Positions 12,388 to 23,272 of a stretch of DNA of 64,000 bases are shown here, in pieces. Where the stretch lies: the NCBI GenBank assembly GCA_021018995.1, contig CM037588.1, positions 35,771,000 through 35,834,999 on the forward strand. The letters run 5' to 3'. Source of the DNA: Chloranthus sessilifolius. Its lineage: Eukaryota > Streptophyta > Magnoliopsida > Chloranthales > Chloranthaceae. The position numbers were made by a program, and so were the translations under genes. Each line of letters starts with the position of its first letter. The first letter of the stretch is position 1. The notes beneath the pieces are model-generated. The model ran no database searches. It worked only from the letters and a program-made list of their open reading frames with translations, and had not been told where the DNA came from.

Positions 12388-13172
12388 CGCATTAAAAAAA
12401 AAGTAATTTTTGATCTTGGTTCATCAATTTGATGGTCTAGATCAAAGGGCACAATCACCATTTTCTAATAGAAATGAGAGGTAATGTCATTATTTTAATT
12501 TGTATTTTTCTATTTTGGCTTATCGATTAAGCGGATTTTGAATGTATTCGGCTAATGAACCTCATCATTTGTCCTTAACAATAGCGGCTCAGACACTTTC
12601 ATGAGTTTCGCCCGAAAATTTTTAGCCAAATTTGAGTACAATAATTAGTCCGATGATTAACATTCGTATGACGATATCACAACCACACAATCATCCGATT
12701 CTGAGCTTTTCGGAGAATAACTTAGGAACGATTGAGAAATTAGCTTTTCTGAGAAAAGTCAGGAATTAGGGCAACTTAAGAACAGTTCTGGGAAAAGACA
12801 GGAATCAGAGTATGCTAAGAATCAGCATGAATCTGAGTTGTCCGGATTCAGAGCTTTGCTAGGAAAAGCTAGAAAACTAGGCCTAAAGGTGTTTGTTCTT
12901 GGTGGACGATCCGAATTTTTGAACCTTGATGAGAACAATTCAATTAAAAAGCAACGGAAAAGGGGACTCATCGTATAACATATTTCCTGGAACTGGATGG
13001 TAGTCAGCTCGTTTTATATCTGATGAAAAAGATAATTTTTAACAGCAGCCATATAAAATATTGGAGTCACATGAACATTATTGTTTTTTTTGTTTTTTTG
13101 ATTGGGCGCATTATTGTTGAAACTGAAATATATTTGAAAAAAATACAATAATAAGGAGGATCCATTACTCGG
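12388..13172. other. Intergenic, 3' side of the glycosyltransferase gene
   Basis: No gene is recognised. A diverged internal repeat of GAATYAG-GAAAAGYYAGGAA words lies at about 12700-12880. Confidence 0.4.
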
Positions 13173-14144
13173 CTAAGGGATGTGATAAAGTTTGGATGGC
13201 TTAAGCTGACTAGTGAAATTGAAGTACTGCAAGGTCCGGATCCATTGATCTTGATCTTTAAGGTGATGAACCGCGATGGTGTCTGGTATAAATTCGTGTG
13301 AGCATTCGTCTGAAGGTTGGGGAAGCGGATAGTTATACATAGCTGGTTTAGTGTTGTGTCGATTCTTGGCGAGGTGAGCATCATTTAGCCATTGCCCCAC
13401 TAGCAAGTCCTCTGGCCCAATCGTCTGGTTCCTCGGTACATCTGAAGTGGAGATCCATTCCACCAAATCCCATGAAATTATGTACCCCATGCCGGACATA
13501 TAGCGACCTCCGGACATATAACGACCGAAAGGGTTGTAGCTTTCACAGGGGATCACGGACCCATAGTACATATCTTTCCTAGGCAAGGGCCTAAGGGACT
13601 CCACTAGTCTATCCAACCTAACGAACGTGTCGTCGTCCGCCTTCATAACATAGTCATAAGGAGATAATAAGTTGGGCAGGCTCGAGAAGTATGTATAAGT
13701 CTTCCCGCTGTCCATGTTCTCGGTGCAATTGAGGATTATAATGTCATTATATTTCATGATCTCGAGCGCGACAAGAATCGTTTGATCTTCCTTGTTGAGG
13801 TTGCAGAAGATAAACTTAAAATCCACTTGCACATTTGGTGGATGTTGTAGACCATAAATAAGCCGAAGCATGTTGCGGCGGCGATAGAGATCCGGTAGAG
13901 CGAAGATTCCAATGAATAATCTGAAATCGTAGGGCGAAGAGGTTTCTTGGACGAGTGAGGTGTTTGAGGATGCTTCGTAACGGAAACTTGGGAAAGCCGA
14001 CCGACCAAGATTCATTAAATTCTGGACCTGGATTTCGTTCATGGAAGCAAGGACACAAACGGAGATAACAAAACTAAATGAAGCGAGGATGCAGGCGATT
14101 TTCGAAAAGGAATGTGAAAAATCTTGCCCTACCAATCTCTTCAT
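13173..14144 (-). CDS. GT31-type galactosyltransferase-like protein, 323 aa, single exon
   Basis: A predicted type II Golgi membrane glycosyltransferase of the Galactosyl_T (GT31) class. Residues 15-34 form one hydrophobic signal anchor after a short basic start (MKRLVGQ). The catalytic region begins near residue 73. RRRNMLRLIYGLQ (88-100) matches the RRxxLRxxY block, and KADDDTFVRLDRL (168-180) contains the DDD metal/nucleotide-sugar motif at 170-172. YMSGMGYIISWDLVEW (215-230) and GPEDLLVG (243-250) match the family's late conserved blocks, the latter as an EDV-like motif. Length fits the plant family (about 320-350 aa), often intronless. The start at 14144 is preceded by a suitable TATA box. 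An odd feature is a tandem 6-residue duplication, GRYMSG twice (207-218). The acceptor sugar cannot be told; hydroxyproline or beta-1,3 activity would be a guess. This is the only gene in the window that looks functional. Confidence 0.85.
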   Translation of the reverse strand: MKRLVGQDFSHSFSKIACILASFSFVISVCVLASMNEIQVQNLMNLGRSAFPSFRYEASSNTSLVQETSSPYDFRLFIGIFALPDLYRRRNMLRLIYGLQHPPNVQVDFKFIFCNLNKEDQTILVALEIMKYNDIIILNCTENMDSGKTYTYFSSLPNLLSPYDYVMKADDDTFVRLDRLVESLRPLPRKDMYYGSVIPCESYNPFGRYMSGGRYMSGMGYIISWDLVEWISTSDVPRNQTIGPEDLLVGQWLNDAHLAKNRHNTKPAMYNYPLPQPSDECSHEFIPDTIAVHHLKDQDQWIRTLQYFNFTSQLKPSKLYHIP

Positions 14145-14189
14145 GGTGGGTGGTCGAAATAGTTACACGGTTGAAAAGGTTTTAAGGTT

Positions 14190-14211
14190 TTTATAAATAG
14201 AGAGAGAGAGC
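14190..14211 (-). promoter_or_regulatory. TATA box and pyrimidine patch of the GT31-type gene
   Basis: On the minus strand CTCTCTCTCTC is followed by CTATTTATAAAAA at about 14190-14199, some 45-50 bp before the ATG at 14144. That predicts a very short 5' leader of roughly 15-25 nt. Confidence 0.5.
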
Positions 14212-14622
14212 GATACTGGTTTTAAATAGTGTTTCTAAGAGATACTTCATCTAGAATCCATGTTCTCCATAAATGGTTCTTAATTTTCTATTGCAATATG
14301 GTTTCTTGATTGATAATCTATATTTAATTCTATATTGACTTACCTATCGAAAATAAAAAGTAGTCTATGTCGACTTGCATGTGCCTCTTCAAAAAGAAAT
14401 GGTTTATTGACTTCCCCGTTACACTTAATTAAGGTGTCTTTTGAAACAAGTATTTAGATTTGGAGAAAGTACTTAAAATTTAGGTATTTTAAACCTAGAA
14501 TTTCAAATATCTGGATTTGCAAATCAAAGCACTGTATTTCGATCTATATTTAGCCCTAAAACTTTTTAGCATATATTTACTTATAGTAATGAAACTCTAC
14601 ATTGTTCATATACCAAACATAA

Positions 14623-14625
<3 letters not shown>

Positions 14626-14681
<56 letters not shown>
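14626..14681. repeat. (TA)n microsatellite
   Basis: An uninterrupted AT/TA run of about 54 bp, 480 bp upstream of the GT31-type gene and just left of the LTR element E. The remainder of 14212-14808 shows no gene. Confidence 0.95.
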
Positions 14682-14685
<4 letters not shown>

Positions 14686-14808
14686 CACGATCCATAACAA
14701 GCTCACTAATTAGAAGATTTCAATCCTCTAATTAAATCGTGCCATTAAGAGCCAATGATGTTTGCCACTTGAACTATTTTAATTGGTGAGAAATAGGCAA
14801 ATAGTTGA

Positions 14809-14870
14809 TGTAGCGACCCGAAATTTTACCCCATCTCAAGAATATAGCATTTCGAATTATGACCCACACA
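14809..14870 (-). mobile_element. Left outer piece of the 3' LTR of element E
   Basis: TGTAGCGACCC at 14809, followed by ATTTTACCCCATCTCAAG, aligns to the end of the right LTR at 30701-30755 (CACGACCCAAAATTCTACCC). The homology breaks at the CACTA terminus (14871) and resumes at 26789 with ACGCATCCCAGA. This is the LTR end of E separated from its body by the CACTA insertion. Confidence 0.75.
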
Positions 14871-14960
14871 CACTATGTCAAAATGAGGAAAAAACTCTTA
14901 TAGCAGTATAAAATAAACCACTGCTTAACATAGTGGTGCAACATACCACTGCCTAAAATA
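14871..14960 (+). repeat. Left terminal and subterminal repeats of the CACTA element
   Basis: CACTATGTCAAAA at 14871-14883, then ACCACTGCTTAACATAGTGG (from about 14909) and ACCACTGCCTAAAATAGTGG (from about 14935). Each is itself an imperfect palindrome. Confidence 0.75.
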
Positions 14961-15171
14961 GTGGTTTCTTAAGTTAAATCATTCATCATGTGCATGTGAT
15001 CCCATCGTCACGTGCAAAACCATTGGGCCACCCTTGAAATCGATCGTGCCTCCCTTTTCTCTTCTTATCTCCTAACAAAACACCTCTCTCAACTCTTTCA
15101 TTTTCTCTCTGAAACCTAGCCTTCTTCTCCTCTTCATCTCTCTCGACGATCTCTCTGGTCCTCTCCCGAGC

Positions 15172-15414
15172 ACGATCGATGCCAAATTGGGACTAGTTCT
15201 TCTAAATCTCTCTCACAATAGATTCTCTGGCGAAGTTTCGATAGGGATCACGGATCTGAACAACTTGCAGGGGATATTTCTGTCTCAGAATCAGCTCACT
15301 GGAGAAGTCCCTGCGACGATCGGTAACCTAACCAACCTCCAAGCAATCGATCCATCGTACAATTCGATCTCCGGTTCGATCCCTCTCCTCATTGATTCGT
15401 GGAGGATTCTTTAG
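15172..15414 (+). pseudogene. Captured CLAVATA2-like leucine-rich-repeat fragment
   Basis: The frame encodes about 80 residues containing three LRRs of the plant extracellular type: LVLLNLSHNRFSGEV, LNNLQGIFLSQNQLTGEVPA and NLTNLQAIDPSYNSISGSIP. Order and wording match the mid-ectodomain of CLV2, a receptor-like protein of CLE-peptide signalling (GLxLLNLSHNxFSGEIP, ITELKxLQxLFLS, NLTxLQxIDLS), better than a generic LRR kinase. It begins abruptly behind a pyrimidine-rich leader (15050-15170) and ends at TAG (15412-15414), close to a GTAAGG donor (15423-15428). There is no signal peptide, membrane segment or remaining repeats. An ATG at 15179 is out of frame; the LRR frame itself has no upstream ATG. 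It is a captured fragment, possibly transcribed from the new leader. Confidence 0.7.
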
Positions 15415-18400
15415 TTTCAAAGGTAAGGTCTATGAAGCCCTAATTAGTTGATGTTGAATCAGTGATCTGTTGCTCTAAAATCTTAAAGATCTGTTCATTT
15501 CTAATTTCGTTCTGCTTTTTTTTTTTTTAAATATAGGGCTCGATATTTAGATTTGTGTTTTTGATTGGATCACTTGGATTGTATGATTTGTGTTTTTTTT
15601 AAGGGCATTTTTTGGTATTTGGGAGGTTACGATGACCTTTGTGGTGATCCCCTTCTAGGCTACGACTAGGGATGCTAATCGCCTTACCGACACAATCGAA
15701 ACCGAAAATTTCTGTTTTTGGTTCGGTTTAGCCCAAACCGAAATTGAAACGAATTAGTTCGACTTCTATTAGTTCTTTTGTTCTTTTCTTTTTTCAATTT
15801 CTCAAATTCAAACCGGAAAATACCGATTTGGTTAAGTCTCAATCTCATTTTTATTTTTTTATGTTTTCCAATTTTCTTTTGTTTTATAATGCTAGCTAAT
15901 CAGTTTTCAATTTGTGCCATCCAAAACCGAAACTGAAGCGATATTGGTTTGGTTCAGTTCAATTTTGAATTGGTTCGGTTTTGTATCAGCTCAGTTTATG
16001 AGGAAATACTTTCCTCGCTAGAATCGACATCAGGCATGCTTGTTTACCTATCTGGGCTGTCTAATTCACAGTGACATACAGAATGGCCTATAGTCCAAAA
16101 CTCTCATTTAGTATGGTCGGAGCACGTTCGGTATAATGTACATGTCTATTATTAAGAGCTGTAATTGATATTCTCTGTTATAGATCTCTAATAGTATGGT
16201 CTCTCAATGACTGATAACAAGTCTTTGCCCTCTTCTCTTTGATTAGGCATCAATAAGGTCTCTATAAGAGCTCAGAATAATAATTTCATTGTGCAATTTA
16301 GTATGGTGAATCTGTTCATTAAGTTATTGTTCATCAGGAATAACTTGAAAAATTTTCTACTTCCCTCTAGGTCTTCAGTAGTGTCTTCGTCTTCTCTTGA
16401 TATGTGAATTGCAAATTAAGCAATACTTAAATTGACAAACATGAGAATTGGCCAATGTGCCTATTTAGCGAATGGCCTTTTTCCAAATGAGATGACTTTG
16501 TGGATACTACTGAGGTTACTACTTTGAATTGGTTGATTAATGAATTACTTAGATATTCAGATAGGAAGCTAAAAATGTAATAGAAAAAAGAAAAGGTCAA
16601 TTGGTTACCTTTTTCAAAAGTTATATCAATGACTGAGAATTTTGTTTTATTTTTCATTTTTTATATTTATTTCTCCATTTATTATATCTGAGAACTATAA
16701 GAACGTCACAAATCTCCATTGCATACTTAATTATCATTTAAAGCACTGATTAATTGTTGGGTATGTATTTTTAGCCATTTTTTGTTTGTTTTGTTATCGA
16801 AGCATAGAAAGTCACAAATTGAGGAATTACTTCAATAGTCACATTCATTAATTGGGGTGGCGGATCAAATGCTTAAATCATTTAATTTGTGAATTCGGGA
16901 ACCCGACATGTTTGGCTAATCACAAAAACTATGCTGGTTGGTCATCAGATACTATTGTTCGCCTCCAACCACAAATGAGATGATTTTAGGTAAAACCTAT
17001 TGTCGCCATCATCATCATCACCTTGCTCAATCCATTTGGGGTCAATTTTTTTACTCTTATGATCTCCTTTCAGTTTTATTTAGGGCTAAACTCACACACT
17101 ACTTCCCTCTGCATACTCAATAATCCTCATTAGTCTCTCCTTTCTATTTTACTTCCGAATGCTTGTATGACAGCAATTGTTTGTATACGAGTTGTTTTAG
17201 TCACCCGTGACGGCACTCAGGTCAATCTCTTTTGTCCAAATGGTCAAGCCTCCAGAGTCTCATAGAATGGGTATGCAAATCAATAAAAGTTCACTTTTGA
17301 CCATTAACTGATTTGGAGCTAAAAAAGATCAGCAGATTTATGGTTTTAGATTGGTCTGAGTGCCACCACTGGCGCTTGGGTCATGTAACTTATAACATCT
17401 TTTTTTTTTCTATACTCTGCATTCACATTAGCATATGCACATCTCAATTACATTTAGTCTGGCTTTTTGTCACTTGTTTTCATTTCATTTGCAAATTGTG
17501 CAAACCTGAATCAAATAACCTTGGTAAATATGTTGTTATCTTTGAGTGCTAAAACAGTTATTCTCCTAAATAGTTGTGTGGCTCTCAGGGGTTGACCTTT
17601 TGGACAAAAGCACATTGACCTGTGTGCCACTGTCGCCACTCAGGTCGGGCACCTTATACTATTCTTTCTTGTTACTCCAACCCTGCATTTGCATTAGCAG
17701 CATGGTTACCACTTACCAAGTCCTCCGAAAATATGGGCATAGTAAAAAAAAAATATGGGCAAAAGTAAAAAAAAAAATTTTAAAACGTAAAAAAGGGTAG
17801 CATGGAAAAAGTAATGAAAGTATTCTAAAATATTAAAATAAATATTGTTTGGACAAAATAAGGAAAATTTTAATTAAAATGCAAAAAAAAAAATACAATT
17901 TTTTTGGAAAAAGAAATCGCTTTTTAAAAGTGTTATCAAATCGCTTTGATATTTCAGGTCACCTGTCCACCATCTGATGAGTGTTGTATCACTTGATATT
18001 TTTTTTTTAATTTTTATCTTGAGATTGGATATCTGATTTTGTAGTAAAAACAAGAGAGAATTGCAATGGTGATATATATGGTAAATGGTAGTACCACACA
18101 AATAAGGAAATAGGACATTGGCTCTCTCAACAGCTGACTGAGCTGTATCTCAGTAGAAAAAGGTCCCTTGACTTCTGGCTCTACATCTTTATTATTTGAT
18201 TGACTATTCCTTCTACACAGATGGAATGTGTGATTTCAAAATTTTCAATTTCCCTCTCTTATAGACATCAATAAGGTCTCTATACGAGTAAATATTAATA
18301 TTTGATACTAAATATTTACCATTTTTTCCAATCTCTTGTTAAGTAATGGGAACTTGAGTGCATGAAAAACCTTTTGATTCTTAATCTTTTTATTGTTTAT

Positions 18401-18653
18401 CTCATGAAAAACCTTTTTGATAAAGGTCCACAAAAATCCTTGGTTAAGGCCCATATAGTTTATTATTTACCCAAAATGACTTATTCAAATCAGTACATAT
18501 AAAGAGTCAAATATTTCTCTTACTGGGCCCCTATAAATTAAACTCTATTTTCTGTCATAATAGACCCCTGATCAGAACGTGGGCTATAAATATTGGTACA
18601 CTTTCAATTTGACTAAGTAAAATGAAGGAAGACTATAGGGGACTCCCAGAGCT

Positions 18654-18657
<4 letters not shown>

Positions 18658-18709
<52 letters not shown>
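18658..18709. repeat. (TA)n microsatellite
   Basis: About 52 bp of pure TA inside the CACTA element. Confidence 0.95.
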
Positions 18710-18715
<6 letters not shown>

Positions 18716-19709
18716 TGATATTGATATTATATTTATATTATTCTGATCTAGGATCACAAACAAGGTGAAGTCTACTGCCAGATTTTTGAACAACGGATTT
18801 CACCCATTTTGCAGAGAACAGATCATCCTACTTTCAATTCTATAGCACATGAGCCCACTTGGGATGGATTGTGGGGTCAGTCGACCATCCAACCCAAGCG
18901 GTGGCATACCAATTGCAGCTCATTACTAATTTTTACTGTAAGACTACACTGTGCAAGATATTCAGAAACTGAGAGTCTAAATACCCTAACTATGCTAAGA
19001 CCAAATATGAAAGATTTGGTATTTTCTATGTATTGTAAAGTGTATAAATAATCAAGAAAATCAATATCAAGGGTAAGATCAAGTATTCTTAGGAGTTAGG
19101 ATCATTCCCTAATTTAAGTTGAATAACTCTATGGCACACAGATAAACTTAGCTATGACTCTTGATTTGGTAACAAGAGCATAGTGAATAAGTGTGTGTGG
19201 ACAAGTATGTGTGACCTATTTTGTAAGACATAACCCAAGACCTGAACCTTAAACTTCTAAAGGTTGAAAAGCCTTACCATGAGATTATTAGTAGATCAAG
19301 CTATAGCTATGACTCTTGGCAACTGAGGGATTTTATTCTATGACTCTTTATAGCTGTTTAGGGGTAAATATAAATTTGATTCACAAGTTTTCACCATCTC
19401 TTTCTCTTGTGATCCACAGGTTTTCACCATCTCTTCCATCTCTCTCTCTCTCTTATGTGTTTGATTTTAATAAGCTTGATGGATGTTCTCTATTGTAGCT
19501 TAATTCAGTTTGAGTAGTCCTAGCTTTGATCAAATTTTTATTCCGGTAAGTTGTCCTTACAAAATCTGAAGGCTTAAGATTCTCTCTCTCTCTCTCATCA
19601 TCACTTTGGTAAGTTTTATTTACAAAATGAATAAAAAATCTCTTGATTTCTTTGTGATTTACCATAAAGTCACTATGAATTTGTGAGCCTACTTTATGGT
19701 AGAAGATAA

Positions 19710-19972
19710 CCATAATAACCAGGATCTATGTGTATGGAATATAAAAGAAGGAAAATTTACAGTTAGATCTTTGCAAAGGCATCACAGCATAAGACTACTT
19801 ATGAACTGACCTTGGACACTAATGTGGAAAAATGTGGATAATAACCAGGATCTGTGTGTATGGAATATAAAAGAAGGAAAATTTACAGTTAGATCTTTGC
19901 ATAGGCATCAAGGCATAAGACTACTTATGAACTAACCTTGGACACTGATGTGGAAAAACGTGGATCTGTTTC
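19710..19972. repeat. Tandem duplication of about 130 bp
   Basis: Two copies, starting near 19714 and 19845, share AACCAGGATCTRTGTGTATG, AAAATTTACAGTTAGATC and GACTACTTATGAACT. They differ at only a handful of positions, so the duplication is younger than the surrounding sequence. One frame (WNIKEGKFTVRSL) faintly recalls the end domain of LINE reverse transcriptases, but this is too weak to call. Confidence 0.8.
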
Positions 19973-20204
19973 GAATCATAATGTTTACATGGAGGTGGCA
20001 TGGGGAAAATTGACCTAACATCTATTTGATCTGCAATATATTACCTCTTCTTGCTAAGTAAGATTTATTCTTCTCATATGCTGGAAACTGGATAGCGACG
20101 TGGCTTACTCCCACTAGTGATGTAGAAGGCCACTGTTTATACCATAGAAAAGGGCATGATTTCGTTATCGGTCCAAAGATCCATGTGGAGTAATTAATAT
20201 AGTT

Positions 20205-20387
20205 TGAAACAGAATGACCCAGCTCATGACTTGATCAAGTTGCAAGAGCTTGAAGGCTGACCAGTGAAGGGGGAAGAAGGTGAAAGGTTATCAAGTCGAT
20301 CCACAGTGTCAGCCAAGCCAATCTTTGATTACGAAGCAAAACAGATCCCACAGGCCGGACCTGTGAACCATGATAAGGAATGAGGTG
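20205..20387 (+). other. Unassigned coding-like remnant in the CACTA element
   Basis: One frame gives DPAHDLIKLQELEG, a stop, and then about 35 residues including RLSSRSTVSAKPIFDYEAKQ before TGA. The composition looks like real protein rather than AT-rich noise. I do not recognise the source; it may be a fifth captured host piece. It lies just downstream (minus-strand sense) of the SMXL fragment but on the opposite strand. Confidence 0.3.
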
Positions 20388-20552
20388 TCACAAACAACTA
20401 ACCAGTCATGAAACTTCTCTGTTGACTGGTTACTGTAGTTTTTATACATTTAAAATTGTTCAGTTTTTAAGAAAATATTTATGTCATATTAGATTTATAA
20501 TTTGGGCAAGTGATTTGGGCCTTTGTTGTTCTCTTTGAGATCATTGCAGCTA

Positions 20553-22570
20553 AGCAAAGATGAAGAATTTTGTTGACTTGAATTGGAAAACCCCTGCTTC
20601 TTTTTCAAAATTCAAATTGCATTTAGCACAGCAGATGAGTTTTTCTTCTTTTTCCATGCTGTTGGAAGTCATTGATTCCAATGTTTGAGATGGATTTTGT
20701 GATGCAGCTACTCTTGAATCAACACCACTGTGAATGTTCATTAAAATAAGCTTAATAAATTGATAATATTGGTATAGAAAACTTCGAATTGTTTCATTTT
20801 CTTTATGATTTTTAATAAGTTGATAATATTGGTAGAGGAGTTATTGAATGTTTCATCTTTTTGTTATTTGAATTTACTAGATAAAAGTTTGACAGAAAAT
20901 ATGGTATGATGGGTTGCAAAAGAACACATACACTAAATGGAATTTTCTTATTGATTCTCAAATTTCCGATAAAACCCAATTTTGAATTAAGATGTTGACA
21001 ACCTATGTGTCCTAAAAATGGAATTTAAATGATCAAAGAAGGTGACTAAGTTGATTATAATTGACTCATCACCCACAAACAATAAAAACAAACGCATCAT
21101 AATGCTTAAGGCTTTAGAGTGCATTGGACCCTCTCTAAATAAAACCATACTTCATCGCATTTCCTTCTTTGGTTATTCTCTTTTCTTTCTGATTATAGCA
21201 ACTTGTAATATTCATATTCTATAACTGAAAAAAAAACAAATAACTAGAAAAGAACATAGTTTGTAACATATCTACTCACTAAACTTTTTTTTGTTAGTGG
21301 TCCTGCTTTCAAAATGATAAAAACTTTAGAGAAATAAAAAATTAAAAAAAGCAAAGAGAGAGATAGAGAGAGAGAGAGAGAGATCAACAAGGGAAAGTGA
21401 AGGAAGTTTGGATCACCTTGGTGCATGGAGGCACAATTCTAGGCCCCCTGAAGGAACAACAACAGCTTGGAGAGACCACTGGATCTCAAGTGGTGGTTGC
21501 TTCATTTGCCTTCTCATATATGTCTAGAAATTTGCAGTCGCCATTAGCCAATCCTCCCTATTCCAAGCACTAAAATCATATAGCAATCTACCAATCTCTG
21601 CGATCAAATGATCAACTGGGTTATAATCCTCTTCTTTCTCAAAATGGGTTGTTTCAACTACCCATTTTAGATCACCTACATAGATTATGGCCCCTCCTGA
21701 TGAAACAGAACTCACCCCCTCCTCAACTCACTTATTTTCATCTCCGCTTCATATCTCTTCATGAACCTCCATAAGGGAACTGAAGAAAGCTAGAACTTTA
21801 TGAAGTGAGCTGATCTCAATTCCTCAGGAACCTCACCTCTTTCTAGTCTCCCCATCAGCTCTAAAACCAAGTCTTCAGTGCTCGACACGTAGTCTTCAAC
21901 AACAACAGTATTGCTCCACCTTTTCTTACTCAACAAAACCTCCAAAACCAACCTCAAATCCTCTACCTTATCGGTGTCCAAATCCACGAGATGGGTACTA
22001 GTAAATTGCTTCTTTGGAGTGGGAAAGAGAAGGAAGTTCTGTTCGATCGGGGAATTCAAGAAATGCGTCGGCCAGGGACTGCTATAATGGTGTTCCACAA
22101 TCCGCGATGGTGGCAGCAAAGACGGGAGGAGTACCCTAGCAGAGCTATAACATTGAAAGAGAGAAGAAACAAAGGAGTCTTCCAGATTGTTCTTGACAGA
22201 AGAGCTGGAGAACCCAGCTTCTCTCATCACCCTACTGACACTTGGATCATCAAGTATAGATATGATGAGTTGTTCTAACTCTACTTTGATGGCCAAAAGA
22301 GGCTATTGTTGTGGGTGTTCAATGCAACCCCTTCCCTGGTGAGCTTGGGCGTGCTTAAAGGCGGCTACGAGGGAGTTGGAGAGTGAAGGATGGCCATGAA
22401 GGTGAGGGCCTGGTATTGTAGGTAGCCTGTTGAGTGCCACATTGAAGCAGAGCTCTAGAGCCCTGCATTGTAGAGGGTGTGAAGTTGGGTGTGGGTGGGA
22501 CCTTAAGCAGGCCCTTCTCAAGAGGCTGGCTCTATAGCCTAACAAGGTGGCTGCCACATGGACCAACTAT
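20553..22570 (-). pseudogene. Captured SMXL4/5-type (SMAX1-like, Clp-like) gene fragment, two exons
   Basis: SMXL proteins are nuclear Clp-ATPase-like repressors; the SMXL3/4/5 group acts in phloem development. Exon 1 (22570-21417) starts inside the Clp-N domain: [19 protein letters not shown] and [19 protein letters not shown]. It continues with IKVELEQLIISILDDPSVS, VMREAGFSS, GAIIYVGDLKW, HLIAEIGRLL, WLMATANF and [11 protein letters not shown], ending at a donor (CACCAAG|GTGATC). Exon 2 (20727-20553) encodes SRVAASQNPSQ and EKLICCAKCNLNFEKEAGVF. The first part of Clp-N and the whole C-terminal ATPase/EAR region are absent. Damage: TAG stops at three conserved Gln positions (after HPQQ, after HFIKF, after ATANF) and a frameshift before GAIIY. 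The exon order and intron survive, so it was captured as genomic DNA. The 4/5 subgroup assignment is moderate. Confidence 0.82.
21358..21383. repeat. (GA)n microsatellite in the SMXL intron
   Basis: A short AGAGAG run inside the intron-like spacer between the two SMXL exons; a (TC)n run also lies near 19573-19596. Confidence 0.9.
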
Positions 22571-23020
22571 GGGCATGATTTGCAATGATTTTGGAGCTGA
22601 ACTAGTTTAAAACATAAAAGCTGAAGTGGTGCTCTATTATCTTTGATTACTTGCTAGGAAAGTTTCACAGATTTGTTGGTGCTGAGAAGTGTAGTTAGTT
22701 AGCGGTTGTAGGTATTTTATTAAGTAGAGCATTAGTTTATAATTGTTCAGGAGTTAGGAAAGCTAATGAAATTCTGTTACTGATATCCCAGTTAAATTAG
22801 AAATTTGAAAGAACTGAAGTTCTATTTTTAACTGAGAAATTTGAAAGAAGTGTGTGGGGCTTGTTCTGTTCTAGTTTTGAATTTTGTCCTTTCAATTGTT
22901 CTTCTTTCCTTGTGCAATTCTCTTCAAGAGAAAGTTGGGGTTTGAACTAGGAATTTATCTAATCCATCTTAATTTTATTTTTTCATTTTTATTTTTTGGG
23001 ATTTCATATGGGTGTTGCAG

Positions 23021-23272
23021 AAGTCGATTAATGAAGTTGTTGCTGCTTGGGGTTAGAAATGTTTGCGATATGAGATAAGTAAGAGACATTACTTTCATCA
23101 AAAAAAATTTCCATGGAATATTATAAAGAATACACTATATAGTACAAATTACACTCTTCTCTATTATACATATATATAGGGGATATGTCTCTTCCTCCTG
23201 GAGCGAGGGCAGCTATGGAGATGCAAGCAGAAGCTGAATGGAGAAAGCGAGCTCAAGTTGTCAAGTCTGAAG
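23021..23272 (+). pseudogene. Captured stomatin-like protein fragment, two exons
   Basis: Exon a (23021-23078), after a TTGCAG acceptor, encodes KSINEVVAAWG, a stop, and KCLRYEI. Exon b (23180-23272), after TATATAG, encodes RDMSLPPGARAAMEMQAEAE and RKRAQVVKSEG. The split Arg codon (A/GG) fits across the intron. These match the end of the band-7/PHB domain and the start of the coiled-coil in plant mitochondrial stomatin-like proteins (WGLxCLRYEIRDxSPPxGVRAAMEMQAEAERKKRAQxLESEG). Only these two exons are recognised. There is one nonsense change in exon a, and no start or ending. A fragment, same orientation as the CLV2-like and O-fucosyltransferase pieces. Confidence 0.75.

Larger units (their letters stand above)
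15421..20200. other. CACTA interior without recognised gene, with small repeats
   Basis: Around 15690-15990 are AACCGAA/TTCGGTTT-rich words, a common plant low-complexity type. A short inverted repeat (about 17205-17240 against 17594-17632, sharing TTTTGGACAAAAG and GACCTGNGTGCC) suggests a small MITE. A (TA)n run lies at 18658-18709. A phrase CATCAATAAGGTCTCTATA occurs at about 16250 and 18268. At 18745-18935 a coding-like stretch runs up to and through a CAG acceptor, but I cannot assign it. Confidence 0.4.

Noticed and set aside
14517-14735. Open frame with a run of alternating Ile-Tyr
   Set aside because: It is the (TA)n microsatellite read as codons.
16938-17123. Short open frame with a His run as a possible small gene
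   Set aside because: No homology, AT-rich surroundings and no splice or promoter context.
19714-20160. LINE remnant, from WNIKEGKFTVRSL wording
   Set aside because: The resemblance to the LINE C-terminal zinc-binding region is faint and no RT or endonuclease wording is nearby.
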